Source: CALLPQ01 sp964479275
GTDB taxonomy: Bacteria > Pseudomonadota > Alphaproteobacteria > Caulobacterales > Parvularculaceae
NCBI GenBank assembly: GCA_964479275.1
Contig: CAYZLR010000004.1
Location: 22,331 to 86,330 of the forward strand
Reading direction: 5' to 3'
Length of the DNA: 64,000 nucleotides
The position numbers were made by a program, and so were the translations under genes. Shown here in pieces: positions 1-9,773 of this stretch. The stretch's first letter is position 1. Each line of letters opens with the position of its first letter. The notes under the pieces are model-generated. The model was not told where the DNA came from. It saw nothing but the letters and a program-made list of their open reading frames with translations, and did not search any database.

Positions 1-11
1 ACTTAACAATC

Positions 12-2585
12 ATGACGGATAGGCATCATCATGGGGACGGTAGGATATGGGGATTGAGTAAAATTTTGGGACTGAAAAAACCTAAACACAGGCTACTACA
101 AAATAGCCAGCCAATGCGGCAAGAACAGACGGCTAAATTCTATACTCACCGTGCTTTTGCGTTGAAAAGCGCGCGGTTTGTTATTGCTGGCTGCGCCTTC
201 CTCTTGATGGGCAATGCTGCTTTTCTCACGCCACCAATCGCACACGCGGCAACGCCTGTAGTCACACAAATTCCTCGATTAAAACCCCTCGCCCCTGGCC
301 CGCAACATTTATCTCGCAATGATTATGATCACTTAAAAAACATTATTGAAGCAACAGGCAGAAAGTCATGGGCACGAGCCAAATCTGCCATTGCTCAAAT
401 TGATAACCCAGAAGCCCGGAGCCTTGGCCAATGGTACTATTACGATGCACGCGATCCTCGAGTGAACATCGCAGAGGGCATCGAATTTTTGAATACTCAC
501 GAGGGGTGGCCGTCTTTGGCGCGTATCCAAAGTCATCTGGAGGCACAACTTAAAGATACAAGTTCAACAGATTTGATTTATCAACTCTTCGAGAAAAGGG
601 ATCCGATCACGGGCAATGGAAAAATTCAATTTATCCGTATGCTTATGAAACGGGGAGAGCGTGAAGCTGCGAAACTCTATGTCCGCGACGCATGGGTTAA
701 TCATCGCTTTTCTTCATCTCAAGAGCGCACCATTCTTTCTCGCTATACAAACCTGTTAAGCGAAAGCGATCACATTGGACGTGTTGATAATCTTTTGTGG
801 GCGCGCCGCGTCACAGCATCAAGGCGTACATTTTCAAAACTGCCTACCCATGAGCGCACCAAGGCAAAGGTGCGGGATGCGTTTTACATTCGTGCAGGCA
901 ATGCTCAGCAACTCTATAATGCCCTCCCCGCGAAGGATCGAAGTGATCCTGGTGTGCTTCATGCCGCAATTCGCTATTTTCGTAGAAGCAATAAACAAGA
1001 CCGCGCGATAGCACTGGTAAAATCCTTGCCGGATAACGAAAACCTCTTGCGCAATCCAGCTCGTTTTTGGCAAGAACGGAATCTCCTAATGAGATGGGCC
1101 CTAAAAGAAGGACAATTTCACGATGCATATGCAATGGCCAACGGCACAGGCCTCACGCAAGGGCTGGATTTAGCGGAAGCCGAATTCAATGCAGGATGGA
1201 TTGCTCTACGATTTTTAAATCAGCCCCAACGCGCGGAACAACATTTTCTCTCACTCGCAAGCTGGGCAACCTCTCCAATATCAACGGCCCGCGCTTATTA
1301 TTGGCTCGCACGCACGGCACAGGCTGAAGATAAAACTGACCTTGCCAGACAGCGCTTTGCCTATGCAGCTCAACATATTTACACTTATTACGGACAATTA
1401 GCCGCCGAAGAACTCGGTGGAAAAGTTCAAGATCAGCGCTTTGTATCAACAGCAGTTATCAAAGACAGCGACCGGATAAAATTTGACACGCATCCATCGG
1501 CTCTTGCCTTCAAGATGATCAGCGACCTTAATCATCGCCGTTCCCTCTTACGATTTTCGTATAATCTCGATGATAAACTTGAAACACCTGGTGAATATTT
1601 ATTGCTTTCAGAGATTACAGCAGGTGAAGGGGCACCCAATTTAACTATCCGTGCGGGTAAAACGGCCGTGAGACGACAAAAACTCATTCCTGAAATTTCA
1701 TATCCATTAATGACAATCCCAGGACAGGCCAGTCGCTTTGTGGCACCAGAATTGATTCTTGGATTATCACGTCAGGAAAGCGAATTTAACCCAACCGCCA
1801 ATTCAAGTGCCGGCGCTAAGGGGATTATGCAATTATTGCCGAGCACAGCACAATTGACAGCACGCAAAGAAGGTTTGCGCTATTATCGCAGCCGGCTACT
1901 CTCAGATCCCGATTATAACATAACAATTGGGTCGGCTCATCTCTCTCATCTTATTGAGCGCTTTGAAGGCTCATGGATTATGACATTTGTGGGGTATAAT
2001 GCTGGCCCGCACCGCGCCACACAATGGATTGAAAGTTATGGTGACCCTCGTTCTTTATCCGTTGACCCTATTGATTGGATCGAACTAATTCCATTTTCTG
2101 AAACAAGAAATTATGTTCAGCGTGTACTTGAAAATACCCAGATTTACAGAGCGCGCCTAACAGGCGGAGCGATTGCTGGCTCACTGCATGCTGATATTGA
2201 GCGCGGCGGACATCGCAACAGAGCGGCAAAAATATCACCGCCATCAGTAAAACTGAAATCACTCAGCACTAAGAATGAATTACAGAGTTTACCTCCCTTA
2301 TCGCGATTAACGGCCCAACGCGCACGAACAGCGGCATTAAATTTACCAAGCATCAATAAAAACCAGGATCATTTGGCTTTAAACAATCGAAAGGTTATAG
2401 AAAAAGCAATATCCCCGCCTATTACGTCGCCAGATACGCCCGAGCCGATAAAGCCCGCACCTGCCCCCCCTTCTGGTGAGGCTGAGGCACTACAAGACAA
2501 GCCAGAACCCAAAAAAAATACGCCCGGCCAGAAGGCTAGCCAGACTGGTAAAGTTCCAACGCCACGCCTTAAGGCACCCCTATAA
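12..2585 (+). CDS. slt: Soluble lytic murein transglycosylase (Slt-like), C-terminus frameshifted
   Basis: Periplasmic enzyme that cleaves the MurNAc-GlcNAc bond of peptidoglycan, forming 1,6-anhydroMurNAc ends. A hydrophobic segment ending in AHA near residue 79 looks like a signal peptide. A long helical repeat region (about residues 100-560) matches the Slt70 U-shaped superhelix. The catalytic domain carries LSRQESEFNP with the likely catalytic Glu at 589, followed by AGAKGIMQLLPSTA and the FVGYNAGP motif, all typical of the Slt goose-lysozyme fold. The last ~130 residues are Pro/Lys-rich and probably disordered. The start is uncertain: ATG at 12 has almost no upstream sequence, and ATG at 114 would place the signal peptide nearer the N-terminus. 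The stop at 2583-2585 follows a run of four C; adding one C continues the same kind of tail to 2902. Confidence 0.9.
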   Translation: MTDRHHHGDGRIWGLSKILGLKKPKHRLLQNSQPMRQEQTAKFYTHRAFALKSARFVIAGCAFLLMGNAAFLTPPIAHAATPVVTQIPRLKPLAPGPQHLSRNDYDHLKNIIEATGRKSWARAKSAIAQIDNPEARSLGQWYYYDARDPRVNIAEGIEFLNTHEGWPSLARIQSHLEAQLKDTSSTDLIYQLFEKRDPITGNGKIQFIRMLMKRGEREAAKLYVRDAWVNHRFSSSQERTILSRYTNLLSESDHIGRVDNLLWARRVTASRRTFSKLPTHERTKAKVRDAFYIRAGNAQQLYNALPAKDRSDPGVLHAAIRYFRRSNKQDRAIALVKSLPDNENLLRNPARFWQERNLLMRWALKEGQFHDAYAMANGTGLTQGLDLAEAEFNAGWIALRFLNQPQRAEQHFLSLASWATSPISTARAYYWLARTAQAEDKTDLARQRFAYAAQHIYTYYGQLAAEELGGKVQDQRFVSTAVIKDSDRIKFDTHPSALAFKMISDLNHRRSLLRFSYNLDDKLETPGEYLLLSEITAGEGAPNLTIRAGKTAVRRQKLIPEISYPLMTIPGQASRFVAPELILGLSRQESEFNPTANSSAGAKGIMQLLPSTAQLTARKEGLRYYRSRLLSDPDYNITIGSAHLSHLIERFEGSWIMTFVGYNAGPHRATQWIESYGDPRSLSVDPIDWIELIPFSETRNYVQRVLENTQIYRARLTGGAIAGSLHADIERGGHRNRAAKISPPSVKLKSLSTKNELQSLPPLSRLTAQRARTAALNLPSINKNQDHLALNNRKVIEKAISPPITSPDTPEPIKPAPAPPSGEAEALQDKPEPKKNTPGQKASQTGKVPTPRLKAPL

Positions 2586-2902
2586 AGGGTTCAACACTAG
2601 CCTCCCCACAACAGAAAGCTAAAGAGCGACCACGCGTCAGCAGCCCATCTCTAAAGCCAAAAACGGCAAAAGAGTCAAAAACGTTCGATCCTTACACGGC
2701 AAAAATACCCAGCGAAACAAACAACCCATCACCCGCATTGCATAGTTTGAATACAACAGATAACCAAATAATTCTCGAAGATGAGTGTTCAACATATCGC
2801 AATTTTGTTGCTGATCATAGCAAAGAAAAAGATAAGAGCGCGCAGGATCTAAATGCCGCTATGCGCGCAGAACTCCGTAATGGCGCAAAATGCGATAATT
2901 AG
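2586..2902 (+). pseudogene. Frameshifted continuation of the transglycosylase tail
   Basis: Directly after the slt stop, another frame stays open for about 105 codons to TAG at 2900-2902. Its translation (IKGSTLASPQQKAKERPRVS and on) has the same Pro/Lys/Ser-rich character as the end of the upstream protein. One extra C in the CCCC run at 2577-2580 joins the two frames without a gap. The stretch has no start codon or ribosome binding site of its own. The likely explanations are a one-base deletion, a sequencing or assembly error in the C run, or less likely recoding. The catalytic domain is not affected. Confidence 0.6.
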
Positions 2903-2923
2903 AAAGTGCACGGCTGAATTGTC

Positions 2924-2947
2924 AAAAATTTATTTGAATAAATTTTT
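2924..2947. terminator. AT-rich hairpin between convergent genes
   Basis: A perfect 11-bp inverted repeat (AAAAATTTATT, 2-nt loop, AATAAATTTTT) lies between the transglycosylase reading frame and the decayed kinase, overlapping the kinase stop codon. It ends in a T run on both strands, so it could act as a weak bidirectional terminator. The all-AT stem makes this uncertain. Confidence 0.35.
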
Positions 2948-5169
2948 ACTCAGTGGTTCCCGTATAACCAACCGTCTTTTTCTCGGTTTCAAAATAGTTT
3001 TCAAGGTTACCCTGTTCGTAAACCCATTTTCTCATTTCAAGTAACAGTTCAACTTTAGAAATTGGTTTCGTGATAAAGCCACTCATTCCAGCTGCCACAC
3101 ATTCATCACGGTCATTTTTTAATGCATTTGCAGTTGTCGCGATAATCGGCACAGGAGGCAAATTATGCTGAGATTCGTATTCTCGAATTGATTTTGAGGC
3201 AATCAAGCCATTCATAACCGGCATCGACACATCCATCAAAATAATTTTTGGTTGAGAATGCTGATATTTGGTCACCGCATCAAACCCGTTATCAACCACA
3301 GTCAGTTCAAATTCACTACCCTCAAGCATAGAGCGAATAACCATCTGGTTTACGATATTATCTTCTGCAATCAAGACTGGTATAGTCTTTTGGGCTGTAT
3401 ACGAAGCCTCTTCAGGTGGTTTCATCTGTGTGAAAGACTTTGAAGCGTTTTTCAATTTTGAGAGACGATCTAAATTCAGTGCCGTAACAATCGCACTTAA
3501 TAATAGCTGAGGGCGTACAGGTTTTAAAAGCCATGCAGAAATTTCTGCTTTCTTATTTTTTTCAATAACATTGCGCGCTCCAACGGATGAAATCATGATG
3601 ATTGGAATATCTTTAAACGCATCCTCTTTTTGAATTTTAATACATAGTGCCTCACCATCCATGACTGGCATTTGATAATCAGTCAAAATGAGGTCATAGT
3701 CTTCATTACGAGTGAGAGATTCGTATAATCTTGCCATAGCAGCATCAGCGCCAACCGCCAGTGTTGCCTTTAACCCCCATTTATCAACTTGTTCCTTAAG
3801 AATATTTCTATTGATTTCGTTATCATCAATAATAAGAACACGCTTATTAGAAAATTCAGTTTTATTAAGATCTTCGTCGGCCACTACGTCATCATTATAT
3901 TCGACATCGGCGCTAAACCAAAATGTTGAACCATGCCCTAAAGTGTTCTTTACACCAATTTCACCCCCCATTAAGTCGATGATACCTTTTGCGATTGCAA
4001 GACCAAGACCTGTGCCCTCATGTTTTCGAGTACTCGAATTATCAGACTGTTCAAATTTTTCGAAAATTTTTGAAATTTTTGACTCAGCTATCCCTGGGCC
4101 TGTATCCTCAACTTCTACGCGTAAATTCATCATTTTTTCAAATGTTGAATCGTGTTTTTTTCCTGTAATACGTACGATCACATGACCAGTATCGGTAAAT
4201 TTTACAGCATTATTAATCAGATTACACAGAACTTGCCGCAATCTGGAAACATCCGCAACTATAGCTTCAGGAATATCAGAGTCATAGTCAAAAAATAATT
4301 TCTACATTTTTATTTTGAGCCGTCGCAGAAACCATTGCGACAATATCACCAGAAACCGTACAAAGATTAAAGGGATGATTTTCAAACGTGAGTTTACCAG
4401 CTTCGAATCGTGAATAATCAAGAATATCATTGATGACATCAACCAGACTATGACCCGATGCCTTAATAATATCAGTTAATTGCCTTTACTTTTCCGATAA
4501 ATTCGTACTTACCAACAAATTCGTCATTCCAATAATTCCATTCATTGGAGTACGAATTTCATGACTCATATTTTCTAGAAAATCACTTTTAGCTCGAGAT
4601 GCCTCCTCAGCTTTTTTAACCGAGGTCAATAATTGATTAATTTGCATATAGTGGCGACGGCTAAAATAATGGTTCATGCATAGATTCGTCATCATCAGAA
4701 CAGAACATACATACCCTAAATCGCTTCCAAGCAAGAAAAGCCCAAACAGTAAGGGAATGCATGTACAAAGATTAATATTACGCGCAATTTCTGGACGACT
4801 ACTCATTAAAAGACTGCCGGTCGTTCCGGTCATGCAAACCAGCATTGTCATTAAGGCAATTTCTTCGGGGTTTGCATAACGCAAAAGCGAAACACACCAA
4901 AACGAAAAGATCAACGCCATAAAAACACAAATGATATTGGCCAATCTAAATCTTTTTTGGATAATTTCGATTGAAGGAGATCGCTTTTTTTGGACAAGCC
5001 AAAAAGGACCGCGAATGCTCAAAAGCGTTAACATTACCCATGCCGGCGCGTAAGTCGGCAGCATAGGAGCCCCATTATCTCGCATCATGATAATGAGCGC
5101 AATTGCTGCTATTGAACATACGCCGTACCCCAAAAGAGCAAAATGCTTTCAATCAAAATCATGTACCAT
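2946..5169 (-). pseudogene. Hybrid sensor histidine kinase with two receiver domains, decayed
   Basis: The intact ancestor would be a membrane histidine kinase of about 740 residues. About six hydrophobic segments come first, then a HisKA domain with the H-box SHEIRTPMNGIIGM, then an ATPase domain with N-box (QVLCNLINNAVKF), DTGPGI and GTGLGLAIAKG. Two receiver domains follow, with LTDYQMPVMDG and LMDVSMPVMNG phosphorylation sites. Reading from ATG at 5169 there are three lesions: in-frame TGA at 5151-5149, in-frame TAA at 4488-4486 just after the H-box, and one extra base in a six-T run (4290-4295) between the HisKA and ATPase parts. Both sides of each lesion read as clean kinase sequence. 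Three independent breaks make a real pseudogene more likely than sequencing error. The distal part (from ATG 4241) could still yield an ATPase plus receiver fragment. It starts 26 bases after uvrB. Confidence 0.85.
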
Positions 5170-5195
5170 TCTGGTTTTCTTAAAATAACGCTATT

Positions 5196-7586
5196 TTATC
5201 TCTTCTTTTTTTTACGAGTAGTTTTCGGCTTACTCAAGATATTGTTAACGGTGCCCTCGCTTTTTGAAATTCTCCCTTTTGATGATTTTTTAACCCTATT
5301 CTCAATTTGAGTTTGACGCGAAAGAGGATCATCAGCAATTGCGAGTTCGGTTTCTTGTAAACGTCTCATTTCATCGCGAATTTGACCCGCTTCTTCAAAC
5401 TCAAGATTGGAAGCGGCTTCACGCATTGCTTTTTCCAAATGCTCAATGTGTGCTTTAAGATTGTGTCCTGCTGGAGCCCCCTCAAACTCGGCCTGGCCTT
5501 CAGCAAACCCTGAATATACCGCGCCAGCTTGCGATACAACTTGTTGATGGCCCACAAAAGTTTGCCCCATTGCCGCTTTAGCCCCTTCATCATCACTTGT
5601 GGCTATTTCGGCTATAGTGGCTTTTACGGTTTGTGGCGTAATATTATGCAGGTCATTATGGGCCATTTGCTTTTCACGTCGACGGTTTGTTTCCGCAATG
5701 GCACGCTCCATCGACCCTGTCATACGATCAGCATAAAGAATTACTCGACCATCGACGTTACGAGCAGCCCTACCGATGGTCTGAACCAAAGATGTTTCCG
5801 AGCGTAAGAACCCTTCCTTGTCCGCATCTAAAATCGCAACCAAGCGACATTCAGGGATATCCAGCCCTTCTCGCAAGAGATTGATCCCAACAAGCACATC
5901 GAATGATCCAAGCCGAAGATCGCGAATGATTTCAATTCGCTCTAATGTATCAATATCGGAATGCATATAACGCACCCTAATACCTTGCTCATGCATATAT
6001 TCAGTCAAATCTTCTGACATACGCTTGGTTAAAGTTGTAACGAGTACCCGCCCCCCCTGCTTTGCGATGTTTTGGCATTCAGAGATCACGTCATCAACTT
6101 GATTGGTTTGATCTCCCATAACGGGACGGATCTCAACCACTGGATCAATTAAGCCGGTCGGACGAATAACTTGCTCCGTAAAGACCCCGCCGGTTTGTTC
6201 TAACTCCCATTTTCCTGGTGTGGCTGAAACATGAACAGTTTGCGGACGCATTTTCTGCCATTCTTCAAACTTCAAAGGCCGATTGTCCATACAGCTTGGC
6301 AGACGGAAACCATATTCGGCGAGCGTTTTTTTACGACTAAAGTCTCCCTTAAACATCGCGCCAATTTGCGGCACAGTCACATGGCTTTCATCACAAAAAA
6401 CGATGGCATTTTCCGGAAGATATTCAAACAAGGTTGGCGGCGGCTCGCCGGGCTTTCGTCCCGTTAAATAGCGCGAATAATTTTCAATCCCATTACACGC
6501 ACCGGTCGCGGCCATCATCTCCAAATCAAATTGCACGCGCTGATCTAGGCGTTGCGCCTCTAGCAATTTGCCCTCCTCTCGCATGACGGGCAAAGTTTCA
6601 TTCAGTTCTTTTTTGATCGAGGCCATCGCCTGATTGAGAGTAGGACGCGGTGTCACATAGTGACTATTGGCATAAATTGTAACAGCTTCAAGTTCTGTGA
6701 TGGTTTGCCCCGTTAACGGGTCAAATTCGGTAATCCCCTCGATCTCATCACCAAACATGGATATTCGCCACGCACGATCTTCATAATGCGCCGGAAAAAT
6801 TTCAACAACATCGCCTCTTGCCCGAAAAGTACCACGAGCAAAAGCGGCATCATTGCGTTTATACTGAAGAGCGACCAAATCGCCTAACAATTGTTTTCGC
6901 TCTATGGTTTGATCCACCTCGAGCGAAAACGTCATTGCCGTATAAGTTTCAACCGAGCCTATACCATAGATGCATGAAACAGAAGCAACGATGATAACGT
7001 CATCGCGTTCTAACAAAGCCCGCGTGGCCGCATGACGCATTCGGTCAATTTGCTCGTTTACTGAACTTTCTTTTTCAATATATGTATCTGAACGAGGGAC
7101 GTAAGCTTCAGGCTGGTAATAATCGTAATAAGAGACAAAATATTCGACAGCATTATCTGGAAAAAATGCTTTAAATTCTCCATATAATTGGGCTGCAAGC
7201 GTTTTATTTGGAGCCAGGATCAATGCGGGGCGTTGCATTTCCTCAATCACTTTTGCCATTGTAAATGTTTTGCCCGTGCCTGTTGCACCGAGCAAAACCT
7301 GATCCCATTCTTCCTGGTGCAATCCTTTCGACAACTCTTTTATCGCCGTCGGTTGATCCCCCGCAGGCTCGTATCTGGAAACGGTTTTGAGTGGTTTGGA
7401 CAGTAGTTTTGCGGTAGGCAACCTATCAGGGCGATGGGGCACCCATTCAGAGTTTTTTACCTGTTCATGATAATTTGAGATTGACTCTGAGAACCCTCCC
7501 GGCATCAACTCATCTTTAGGCGTGACAGGTTGAGCGCTTGGCTTACGTGCGGCTTTACGAGGAACTGATGTATCTGACTGCGACAT
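5196..7586 (-). CDS. uvrB: Excinuclease ABC subunit B
   Basis: Damage-verification helicase of nucleotide excision repair; it takes damaged DNA from UvrA and recruits UvrC for incision. Walker A is GATGTGKT at residues 100-107. The beta-hairpin region follows (YYDYYQPEAYVP), then DESHVT, the helicase C domain (QTIGRAARN) and a C-terminal UVR domain (LEFEEAGQIRDEMRRL) that contacts UvrC. At 796 aa it is longer than the ~670-residue enterobacterial protein. The excess is an N-terminal extension of about 60 residues and a Lys/Ser-rich tail after the UVR domain, as seen in other alphaproteobacterial UvrB. No LexA-type box was recognised in the 195 bases upstream. It stands alone between ftsZ and the decayed kinase. 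Confidence 0.97.
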   Translation of the reverse strand: MSQSDTSVPRKAARKPSAQPVTPKDELMPGGFSESISNYHEQVKNSEWVPHRPDRLPTAKLLSKPLKTVSRYEPAGDQPTAIKELSKGLHQEEWDQVLLGATGTGKTFTMAKVIEEMQRPALILAPNKTLAAQLYGEFKAFFPDNAVEYFVSYYDYYQPEAYVPRSDTYIEKESSVNEQIDRMRHAATRALLERDDVIIVASVSCIYGIGSVETYTAMTFSLEVDQTIERKQLLGDLVALQYKRNDAAFARGTFRARGDVVEIFPAHYEDRAWRISMFGDEIEGITEFDPLTGQTITELEAVTIYANSHYVTPRPTLNQAMASIKKELNETLPVMREEGKLLEAQRLDQRVQFDLEMMAATGACNGIENYSRYLTGRKPGEPPPTLFEYLPENAIVFCDESHVTVPQIGAMFKGDFSRKKTLAEYGFRLPSCMDNRPLKFEEWQKMRPQTVHVSATPGKWELEQTGGVFTEQVIRPTGLIDPVVEIRPVMGDQTNQVDDVISECQNIAKQGGRVLVTTLTKRMSEDLTEYMHEQGIRVRYMHSDIDTLERIEIIRDLRLGSFDVLVGINLLREGLDIPECRLVAILDADKEGFLRSETSLVQTIGRAARNVDGRVILYADRMTGSMERAIAETNRRREKQMAHNDLHNITPQTVKATIAEIATSDDEGAKAAMGQTFVGHQQVVSQAGAVYSGFAEGQAEFEGAPAGHNLKAHIEHLEKAMREAASNLEFEEAGQIRDEMRRLQETELAIADDPLSRQTQIENRVKKSSKGRISKSEGTVNNILSKPKTTRKKKKR

Positions 7587-7781
7587 TACTCAAACCTATG
7601 CCATCGTCACAGGTTTAGAAAGACCAACAAAGCAAAAATCGCAAAAAATTGGCCTACTCTCATTTCTCGCTTTGACAGCTGATCGCGCTAATTCAAACCG
7701 AGAAATCCGCTAGCGTTCACATTCATAACTATAGATGAACCCAATGATCGCGACAAAACAGAAACTATGCCAGATTTTTCG

Positions 7782-9380
7782 TTACCCGATTTTTTTCTTG
7801 CGTAAGAATGCAGGAATATCGAGTTCGGTATCTCCATCATCGTCAAACAAATCACCGCTTGCGTTAGGAACAGAAGAAGACGCAGGAGATGTTTTGGTAA
7901 CTTGCCGGGATGCCGGTGTGGATACACTCTCGCTTGCATCACCGCCACTTAGCGTTTTCATAATACCGCCGACAGCGACACCAAGGGCACCGCTGCCACG
8001 AAAGGGGTTATTTTTCTGTTGAGTTGCACTCGTCTGGGACTGTTGGCTCGCAGACACCGTTGAAGATTGTTTTTTATCTTCACTCTCATTAGTTGCCCCC
8101 CGCATCGGAAGCGTCACTCCGTCAGCGTCCCCTTCCGTTAGCAATTTGCGAATCCGCGCCTGTACATCACCAACTGGATTTTCCTGAATCGGGGAGTTCA
8201 TGAGGCTGGCGCCTCCTGACGGAGACTGCTCGGAAGCACCGGTGTCTTTAACCGATGATTTTTGTACTGGCGTTACACCACGATTTTCAGTGGGCAATGC
8301 GATAGAATTATCTGTCCCCGTTTGCGCCCCAATATCTCTCCAGGGTTTAGCCGCAGGAACGCTTTGTGCATTTGTTACGATGGCAGGGCGCCCATTATCA
8401 TCTTCAATCGGCTTTTCAATATCAATACCGGTAGCAACTACAGAGACTCTAACCTTACCCTCGAGCTCCTGATTAAAAGTAGATCCGATAATAATATTCG
8501 CATCAGGATCAACTTCTGCACGAATTCGGTTTGCAGCCTCATCAATTTCAAAAAGCTTCATATCCATTGAGCCGGTAATGTTAATAAGAACCCCTCTTGC
8601 GCCCTTCATAGAAACCTTGTCCAGCAATGGATTTGAGATTGCGGCTTCGGCTGCTTCTATCGCACGTTTCTCACCTTCAGCTTCACCGGTCCCCATCATA
8701 GCTTGCCCCATCTCACCCATGACAGTGCGAACATCCGCAAAATCGAGATTGATCAATCCTGGCATGACCATTAAATCAGTAATACCGCGCACACCAGAAT
8801 GCAAAACCTCATCCGCCATCGCGAATGCTTCATGAAAAGTAGTGCGCTCATCAGCAATCGAAAACAAATTTTGATTGGGAATAATCAAAAGCGTATCCAC
8901 ATGCTTTTGCAATTCCTCAATACCAGCCATCGCGACACGCATTCGCCTTGCCCCTTCAAAATGAAAAGGCTTTGTTACAACACCAACCGTCAAAATACCG
9001 CGTTCTTTAGCCGCTTGCGCAATAACAGGAGCCGCTCCAGTTCCCGTCCCTCCGCCCATGCCGGCTGTGATAAATAACATATGGGAATTGCCAACATGTT
9101 CGAGAATTTCTTCTATCGACTCCTCAGCAGCTTCCGCTCCCACATTAGGCATCGAGCCCGCACCAAGACCTTGGGTTGTATTCACGCCCAGCTGAATTTT
9201 GCGATCCGTTTTCGCCAAGGTCACCGCTTGAGAGTCGGTATTAGCCACAACAAATTCAACACCTTCCAGCGCACTCTCAATCATATTGTTGACTGCATTA
9301 CCGCCAGCGCCTCCGACACCGATAACCGAAATTCGAGGTTTTAATTCTGTTGTTTCAGGAATACTAATATTAATCGGCAT
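7782..9380 (-). CDS. ftsZ: Cell division protein FtsZ
   Basis: Tubulin-like GTPase that polymerises into the Z-ring at midcell. The nucleotide-binding fold begins VIGVGGAGGNAVNNM near residue 19, and the tubulin signature GGGTGTG is at 109-115. The T7-loop region and the globular C-terminal domain (INITGSMDM) follow to about residue 320. A variable linker of about 190 residues rich in Ser, Gln and Pro comes next, longer than in E. coli as usual in alphaproteobacteria. The conserved C-terminal peptide LDIPAFLRKK, which binds FtsA and other partners, ends the protein. It is the last gene of the dcw cluster and is separated from ftsA by nearly 400 bases, so it probably has its own promoter. Confidence 0.98.
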   Translation of the reverse strand: MPINISIPETTELKPRISVIGVGGAGGNAVNNMIESALEGVEFVVANTDSQAVTLAKTDRKIQLGVNTTQGLGAGSMPNVGAEAAEESIEEILEHVGNSHMLFITAGMGGGTGTGAAPVIAQAAKERGILTVGVVTKPFHFEGARRMRVAMAGIEELQKHVDTLLIIPNQNLFSIADERTTFHEAFAMADEVLHSGVRGITDLMVMPGLINLDFADVRTVMGEMGQAMMGTGEAEGEKRAIEAAEAAISNPLLDKVSMKGARGVLINITGSMDMKLFEIDEAANRIRAEVDPDANIIIGSTFNQELEGKVRVSVVATGIDIEKPIEDDNGRPAIVTNAQSVPAAKPWRDIGAQTGTDNSIALPTENRGVTPVQKSSVKDTGASEQSPSGGASLMNSPIQENPVGDVQARIRKLLTEGDADGVTLPMRGATNESEDKKQSSTVSASQQSQTSATQQKNNPFRGSGALGVAVGGIMKTLSGGDASESVSTPASRQVTKTSPASSSVPNASGDLFDDDGDTELDIPAFLRKKKIG

Positions 9381-9528
9381 TACTTGCTCCTGGCTCGCCT
9401 AGATGAGTGTTTGAGGCCACTTGATTTTCTTTATACATTTGTTTTTACGTAAAAAATCAGCAATTCGAATCAGTGGATGTTGCGTTATCTAATTTTGTTA
9501 AAGAATCAGTCATAAGGATTACCAAAAG

Positions 9529-9544
9529 GTTAACGCGCGTTAAC
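9529..9544. promoter_or_regulatory. 16-bp perfect palindrome upstream of ftsZ
   Basis: GTTAACGCGCGTTAAC is a perfect palindrome 149 bases before the ftsZ start codon. It holds two TTAA half-sites spaced by six bases, close to but not matching the CtrA consensus TTAA-N7-TTAA; a third TTAA follows two bases later. It could be a CtrA-like or other repressor site. This is inference from sequence only. Confidence 0.35.
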
Positions 9545-9606
9545 TTTAATGGACATTTTCCTTATTTTTCCTAGTTTTTCTGGTGTTGGTAACGAACATC
9601 GAATTA

Positions 9607-9695
9607 CAGCATTTGCCAGATCAGGTGGCAACCGGTTGAGCGCAAAATACTTTAAGCCGCCTCCTTGAAACCATTTCATTTGGAGGGGGGGGTGA
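9607..9695 (+). repeat. Dispersed repeat copy A
   Basis: Copy of a repeat family found at five clear places in the window. It starts GCATTTGCCAGATCAGGTGG, continues with ACCGGTTGA-GCGCAAA, and ends in an imperfect hairpin built from CCGCCTCC and GGAGG. It lies between ftsA and ftsZ, on the untranslated 3' side of ftsA. The G8 run at 9682-9689 is part of the hairpin arm. Confidence 0.7.
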
Positions 9696-9773
9696 TCTGT
9701 TCGAAACAGTAAACCGGGCTAAAACTAACAGACCAGGCCCCTCGAAGCGTTGAATAGAATGCTTTTGCCCCTC

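Noticed and set aside
3712..4185. 157-codon plus-strand frame inside the decayed kinase
   Set aside because: It is antisense to a recognisable histidine kinase ATPase and receiver region and has no family features.
7587..7781. Possible terminator after ftsZ from inverted ATTTCTCG / CGAGAAAT
   Set aside because: The 8-bp arms are about 35 bases apart and are not followed by a T run on the minus strand.
7587..7781. Possible LexA box upstream of uvrB
   Set aside because: No GTTC-N7-GTTC or its complement was found in the gap.
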